From: an uncultured Oscillospiraceae bacterium
GTDB taxonomy: Bacteria; Bacillota; Clostridia; Oscillospirales; Acutalibacteraceae
Direction of reading: 5' to 3'
Assembly: GCA_905211675.1 (NCBI GenBank)
Contig: CAJMBP010000051.1
Location: forward strand, 1-10,467
Length of the DNA: 10,467 bases
The position numbers were made by a program, and so were the translations under genes. Every line of letters starts with the position of its first letter. The first letter of the stretch is position 1. The notes under the pieces are model-generated. The model saw only the letters and a program-made list of their open reading frames with translations, did no database searches and was not told the DNA's origin. This document shows positions 6,623-10,467 of this stretch, one piece after another.

Positions 6623-6651
6623 ATTTTATCATAAAAGGTATTTTATGTCAA
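6623..6651 (-). promoter_or_regulatory. SigA-type promoter for minD-mgsA-hisS-aspS
   Basis: On the minus strand, a consensus TTGACA (6646-6651) and TAAAAT (6623-6628) are separated by exactly 17 bases, with TGA just before the -10 box (extended -10). Expected start is near 6616, about 30 bases before the minD start codon. It lies in the only gap between mrdA and minD (82 bases). No terminator was seen there, so the unit may also receive read-through from the mre cluster. Confidence 0.8.
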
Positions 6652-6668
6652 TTAAATAAAGGTATAAA

Positions 6669-8654
6669 TTATTTAATAACCGTGTTGGGAACTACGCTCT
6701 CGGCAGGGGTTTCGCCGCCGAAGAAATACGAATCGAGAATTTGACGCACCAACGTACCCGAAGCGTAACCCGAAGCGCCGTTTTCAAGCACAACCGATAT
6801 TGCGATTTCGGGGTTATCGTAAGGCGCGAACAGAATAAAGGTTGAATGGTCGGCCTTGCCCTCTACCTGAGCCGTACCCGTTTTGCCGCCTATTTTTATT
6901 GGATAATCGCCCAGCGCCGCATGACCGGTACCGTCAACGGTAACAGAAAGCATACCCTGCTTTATTGCGGAAATCGTGCTTTCTTTTAAGGATATTTTAT
7001 TAAGAATTTGGGGCTCGCAATCGTCGTAGGTTTCGGATATATCGTATGACACTATTTTGTCAATAAGAGTGGCTTTATAATGCGTGCCGCCGTTTGCAAA
7101 ACTTGCAACATAGTTTGCAAGCTGAAGCGGAGTAAACGCATTTAACTGACCGATTGAAATTTGCAGGGTGTCGCCGCCGAAGCCGTTAGATTTAGGCTCA
7201 ATCAAAATGCCCGCGCTGTCATCGACCTCTACGCCTGTTTTAACGCCGAGACCGAACTGTTTAAAGTAGTCTGTGAGTGTAATGGCGCCTACGCGGCGGC
7301 CGAGCTCAAAAAAGAAGTAGTTACAACTTTTTGAAAGCGCTGCGGTAAGCCCCATATTTCCGTGGTAGTGCATACAACTCGGTTTATAGTCGCTGAAATA
7401 ATCGTAATCGCGTTTGCAAAAAATTACCTCGCCCGTGTTATAAAGGTTGTTTTCAAGCGCCGCCGCCGCAACAATGGGCTTAATGGTAGAACCTATGGGG
7501 TAAACGCCCTGAAATGCACGGTCGGTAAGCGGATTTGTCGGGTTATTAAGCAGTGCCTCATAATTTTCGGACATAGCTGCCGAGTCGTATGTCGGGTAGT
7601 TTGCCGATGTAATAACGCCGCCGGTGTTTATATCTATTACAACCGCCGCTCCGGCTCGGGCGGTGCCGCCCTGACTTTGAAGCGATTTTACCGTGTTTGC
7701 AAGCGCGTCTTGCACGGTGCGTTGCATTTTTGCGTCGATTGTAAGCATTACGGTTTTGCCCGCAACAGGTGTTTTTGTGACTTCTTTGCTTACTATTGTA
7801 CCGTTGCTGTCTATATAGTAGGTGATTTCTCCGTCGGTGCCGCGCAGATATTTTTCGGCGTAGTATTCGATTCCGCTTTTACCCACCTTGTCGTCATAAG
7901 AATAGCCGCGTTCTTTATAATTTTCGCCGTCTGCCCAATCTTCTTCATATATGGGTCCGACAGTGCCTATAAGATTTACCGCAAGCGATGTGTCGGGATA
8001 ATAGCGGAACGGCACAACCTCAACCGAAACTCCGTCTAACATAAAATTAGACTCTGAAATTTTGCGCATAATTTCGGTTGGGATATCTTCTGCAAAAGTA
8101 AAGGGATACGAAATCGAAAAATCGGCAATTTCCATACTGTAACGAACGCCCATTATTTTGCGTTGCCTGTCGGGCTCGTATTTTTCGAGTTCATATCTCT
8201 CGACAAGACGGGAAAAACAGTTTTCCGCCGTGGCATAATCGGCAAGTTCCAAGGTTTTTATAAGCTTTTGGGTAGATTCACCCTCTTTAAACCCGTAAGG
8301 GGCCGAATATTGCATAGGCAGTTTATCGGTATGCTCGACATTTTTGCTGTCAAGCAGTTCAACAAGGCTTAAAATTATGTCGTTAAGGTTGTCCTTTACA
8401 TAAGCTTTGTTAAAGACGATGTTGTAGCCGTCGCGATTTACCGCAATCTGCCTGCCGTAGCAGTCAAGAATTTCGCCCCTCGGCGCCTTAAGCACCGCTT
8501 TTCTTGCGGCTGTACTGCCCTGAGCCAGCGAAGAATATTTAGAAGAATTTACTATTTGCACAGAGTATATTCTGGCGGTATAAAGTATTAAAACCAAGAC
8601 TAAAACCAACGACAAAACCGTAAGGCTTGTCTGATGCTTTTTTTTGAACGGCAC
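6669..8654 (-). CDS. mrdA: Penicillin-binding protein 2 (class B, elongation transpeptidase)
   Basis: Membrane-anchored DD-transpeptidase that cross-links new lateral wall peptidoglycan in the elongasome. The 661-residue protein has a basic N-terminus, one transmembrane helix (about 11-28), the class B pedestal beginning with APRGEILDCYGR (57-68) and containing GKSGIEYYAEKYLRG (258-272), then the transpeptidase domain. All three penicillin-binding motifs are present: SxxK as STIK (389-392, active Ser389), SxN as SCN (443-445) and KTG as KTGTAQ (591-596). The start is GTG at 8652-8654, supported by GAGGTGA 6 bases upstream; no nearby ATG fits the helix as well. It follows mreD by 35 bases, the gene order seen in clostridia where PBP2 sits between mreD and the min genes. 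The SEDS partner RodA is not in the window. mrdA (PBP2) is preferred over FtsI because of the mre neighbours. Confidence 0.95.
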   Translation of the reverse strand: MPFKKKHQTSLTVLSLVLVLVLILYTARIYSVQIVNSSKYSSLAQGSTAARKAVLKAPRGEILDCYGRQIAVNRDGYNIVFNKAYVKDNLNDIILSLVELLDSKNVEHTDKLPMQYSAPYGFKEGESTQKLIKTLELADYATAENCFSRLVERYELEKYEPDRQRKIMGVRYSMEIADFSISYPFTFAEDIPTEIMRKISESNFMLDGVSVEVVPFRYYPDTSLAVNLIGTVGPIYEEDWADGENYKERGYSYDDKVGKSGIEYYAEKYLRGTDGEITYYIDSNGTIVSKEVTKTPVAGKTVMLTIDAKMQRTVQDALANTVKSLQSQGGTARAGAAVVIDINTGGVITSANYPTYDSAAMSENYEALLNNPTNPLTDRAFQGVYPIGSTIKPIVAAAALENNLYNTGEVIFCKRDYDYFSDYKPSCMHYHGNMGLTAALSKSCNYFFFELGRRVGAITLTDYFKQFGLGVKTGVEVDDSAGILIEPKSNGFGGDTLQISIGQLNAFTPLQLANYVASFANGGTHYKATLIDKIVSYDISETYDDCEPQILNKISLKESTISAIKQGMLSVTVDGTGHAALGDYPIKIGGKTGTAQVEGKADHSTFILFAPYDNPEIAISVVLENGASGYASGTLVRQILDSYFFGGETPAESVVPNTVIK

Positions 8655-8689
8655 TTAAAATCACCTCGATTATAGCAAATTTAAAAATT

Positions 8690-9214
8690 TTATCTTCGAT
8701 GTAGAAAATAGAACTTATTATAGAGGAACTTTTCGAGAAAATACAAAGGAATTATGAATACTGCGGTATATACTGCGCTCGGCAGGGCATAACGCATTAA
8801 ATAGGTAAGGTTTTCGGCAAATGATTGCGACATTGCAATGCAGAAAATCCAACGCATAAAATAGTAAAATAAGCCGCATAAAAAACACAGTGTAAAGGCG
8901 GCAAATATGTTGTTGTTAAACAAATGCTTTGATATTAAACAAACGGCAAGCGCCGTAACCATAAGCAGTATTGCATTAAAGCCTGCGGGGGTGCTTGATA
9001 CGCTGTCTGTGAAAATTCCGACAGCAAGTCCGGTAAATGCCGCTGTAAGCTCCGAGGAGAACATACAGCACGCCACTAAAAGCGCAAGCGGCAGCATCGG
9101 ATTTGCGGTAAGTATCTTTATTTTAAAAACACCGTTATACTGAAACAAAACAGCGATTGCAAAAAATACGGTGTTTATAAGTCTTAATGTCAAAATTTTT
9201 TTACGATCGACCAT
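8690..9214 (-). CDS. mreD: Rod-shape-determining membrane protein MreD
   Basis: Small polytopic membrane protein of the elongasome that works with MreC. It has 174 residues with about five or six hydrophobic segments, a basic start (MVDRKK) and a basic end (FYFLHRR), the usual size and layout for MreD. The sequence itself is poorly conserved, so identity relies on topology plus position between mreC and mrdA. The segment AAFTGLAVGIFTDSVSSTPAG (58-78) fits the MreD pattern GxxxGxxxDxxxxxxxG. The ATG at 9212-9214 has AAGGAG 6 bases upstream, and that site overlaps the last codons of mreC; only 3 bases separate the two genes, consistent with translational coupling. Confidence 0.9.
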   Translation of the reverse strand: MVDRKKILTLRLINTVFFAIAVLFQYNGVFKIKILTANPMLPLALLVACCMFSSELTAAFTGLAVGIFTDSVSSTPAGFNAILLMVTALAVCLISKHLFNNNIFAAFTLCFLCGLFYYFMRWIFCIAMSQSFAENLTYLMRYALPSAVYTAVFIIPLYFLEKFLYNKFYFLHRR

Positions 9215-9217
9215 TGC

Positions 9218-10078
9218 TTACTCCTTGTTGCCGACGGTTATGCCGCCTTGACCCTCAAACGAGGTTATAACCATAACCGAACGAATTTCCGAAAATTCAA
9301 CAAAGGGCTTTATTTCGGCAAACACAGAGGTGTTATATTCGTCAATGCCTATGTTTTTAACCGAGCCTATAAGCAGGCCTTCGGGAAAAATGCCTTCGCC
9401 CGAGGTTATCACATAGTCGCCTACCGCAACAGAGCACGAGCGTGAAAGATTTGCAAACCGACAAAGGCCATTTTGCGAAAGGCTTAACGAGCCCGTTACA
9501 ATGCCAGAATCGCTTGTTCGGTTATCGATGGCGCCGAGTGTGATGTTATGACTTAAAATTGTGGTCACCTTGCAGGAGGTAAGGCCCACCTCGGTTACAT
9601 AGCCCACTACGCCCGCATCGGTTATAACGGGGTCGTAAAGTGAAATATCAGACGCCGAGCCCTTGTTTAGGGTAAAGCCGCCGTAAGGGTCATCGGGGTC
9701 TTTGGCTATTATATTTGCATCGGCAAATTTAAAGTCGGGGTTGTTTTCTTTTATTTCAAGGTATTGCTTATAAAAACTGTTTTCAGACAAAACCTCTTCG
9801 TAATCGGCAACCTTATTTTGCAGTTCGCTTATTTGAGATTTCAGTTCGGCGTTTTCAAGGCTTAATTTGTTACCGTCGCTGTATGCCTTAAAAAAACCGG
9901 ATACGGCATTAGAAACACTTTGGGCGGCGCTACGAATTGGCGCGGCAATAGTGCCCGCAATGTCGGTTTGAGGCGACATACGGGTGCCTATAAGCGCAAA
10001 CGACAGGGTAAGCACTGCAATTATCAAAAACACCGCAACTATTGTTTTGAACTGTTTACTGCGAAAAAAGAAACGCAT
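9218..10078 (-). CDS. mreC: Rod-shape-determining protein MreC
   Basis: Bitopic membrane protein that links MreB inside the cell to PBP2 outside. From the ATG at 10078 it has 286 residues: short basic cytoplasmic start (MRFFFRSKQFK), one transmembrane helix (about 12-32), a coiled coil (about 68-110, with LENAELKSQISELQNKV at 74-90), then the beta-rich MreC core with DPYGGFTLNKG (130-140), GVVGYVTEVG (156-165) and SGEGIFPEGLLIGSV (226-240). An in-frame TTG two codons earlier (10082-10084) is only 2 bases from AAGGAG (10087-10092); the ATG is 8 bases away and is the better start. It follows mreB by 16 bases. Three scattered cysteines lie in the outside domain, which is not unusual for an anaerobe. 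Confidence 0.95.
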   Translation of the reverse strand: MRFFFRSKQFKTIVAVFLIIAVLTLSFALIGTRMSPQTDIAGTIAAPIRSAAQSVSNAVSGFFKAYSDGNKLSLENAELKSQISELQNKVADYEEVLSENSFYKQYLEIKENNPDFKFADANIIAKDPDDPYGGFTLNKGSASDISLYDPVITDAGVVGYVTEVGLTSCKVTTILSHNITLGAIDNRTSDSGIVTGSLSLSQNGLCRFANLSRSCSVAVGDYVITSGEGIFPEGLLIGSVKNIGIDEYNTSVFAEIKPFVEFSEIRSVMVITSFEGQGGITVGNKE

Positions 10079-10094
10079 TATCAATGCTCCTTAT

Positions 10095-10467
10095 TTATCT
10101 AAATCTTTTTCCTCTGCGGAACACATAGTTCTTAAAGCCCTCGTCGGCTTCAAGGCGTTTTGCGGTGCCGAGCACCACGCAGTCAAGCGGATTTGCCGCA
10201 ACGGTAACCGGCATACCCGTTTCTTCGGCAATAAGCTCTGCAAGTCCGCGAAGCAGTGCGGTTCCGCCCGTAAGCGTTATGCCGCTGTCAATAATATCGG
10301 CAGAAAGCTCGGGAGGTGTTTTTTCGAGCGTTGAGCGAATGGCGTCAATGATCTGTGAAATGGGATCTACCATGGCGCTGCGTACCTCCTGCGAGGTAAT
10401 AACAACATTTTTAGGCAGCCCGTCAACAACATTTCGGCCCTTTATTTCAATAGAGGTTTCGCCCTCG
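10095..10467 (-). CDS. mreB: Rod-shape-determining protein MreB, C-terminal part
   Basis: Bacterial actin that organises lateral wall synthesis at the inner membrane. The frame is open to the right edge, so only the last 123 or so codons are present. The visible part begins EGETSIEIKGRNVVDGLPK, continues with VVITSQEVRSAMVDPISQII, and contains TPPELSADIIDSGITLTGG, the ATP-site strand of the actin fold, followed by TALLRGL and NPLDCVVLGTAKRLE. The C-terminus is basic (FRRGKRFR). An internal ATG at 10371-10373 is not the start, because conserved MreB sequence continues upstream of it. Where most MreB proteins read TGGGALL this one reads TGGTALL. It is assigned to MreB rather than the paralogue Mbl because mreC and mreD follow. 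Confidence 0.95.
   Translation of the reverse strand, partial: EGETSIEIKGRNVVDGLPKNVVITSQEVRSAMVDPISQIIDAIRSTLEKTPPELSADIIDSGITLTGGTALLRGLAELIAEETGMPVTVAANPLDCVVLGTAKRLEADEGFKNYVFRRGKRFR

Noticed and set aside
6631..6646. ATAAAA/TTTTAT inverted repeat between mrdA and minD as a terminator.
   Set aside because: The stem is weak, pure A-T apart from the loop, lacks a T-run and lies in the promoter spacer.
10079..10084. TTG start for mreC two codons before the ATG.
   Set aside because: Only 2 bases from the Shine-Dalgarno sequence; the ATG at 10078 is at the normal distance.

Overview
The window reads as chromosomal DNA from an anaerobic low-to-mid-GC Firmicute, probably a clostridial lineage near the Oscillospirales/Ruminococcaceae. 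The evidence is the mreBCD-mrdA-minD order followed by a methylglyoxal-synthase-type gene, adjacent hisS-aspS, strong Shine-Dalgarno sites, SigA-type promoters, and a tandem glycine riboswitch upstream of an alanine/glycine:cation symporter. The lineage call is inference from gene order and protein style, not from a search. Every confident gene lies on the minus strand, so the biological reading direction is right to left.

Right part (about 10467 to 6669): the cell-elongation cluster mreB (3' part only), mreC, mreD and mrdA (PBP2), spaced by 3-35 bases and each with a good ribosome binding site. Together they encode the actin-like scaffold, its periplasmic/membrane partners and the transpeptidase that builds lateral wall. 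Their promoter lies outside the window.

Middle part (about 6668 to 2224): a clear promoter (TTGACA, 17 bases, extended TAAAAT) between mrdA and minD starts a second unit: minD, mgsA-like, hisS, aspS, ended by a 14-bp hairpin terminator. In related Firmicutes minC, minE and often a rodA/ftsW gene lie here; none is present. The MinD is short at its C-terminus, where the membrane-targeting helix normally is. The methylglyoxal synthase homologue has lost its catalytic aspartate (Ala60) and an active-site histidine (Asn87). So two genes that look routine may not do their textbook jobs.

Left part (about 2232 to 339): a self-contained glycine-responsive unit. An extended -10 promoter, whose -35 box lies inside the aspS terminator hairpin, drives a leader with a kink-turn leader/linker helix, two glycine aptamers and an intrinsic terminator, then the symporter gene and its own terminator.

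Left edge (1 to 333): very AT-rich DNA (about 20% G+C by hand count over 61-333) holding an open frame on the minus strand that has a stop but no start codon at its 5' end and runs off the window. It looks like a foreign or decayed fragment abutting the symporter terminator. No mobile-element gene, tRNA, rRNA, CRISPR array or defence system was seen. The most promising leads are the remodelled MgsA-like protein and the altered Min locus, not a wholly new system.
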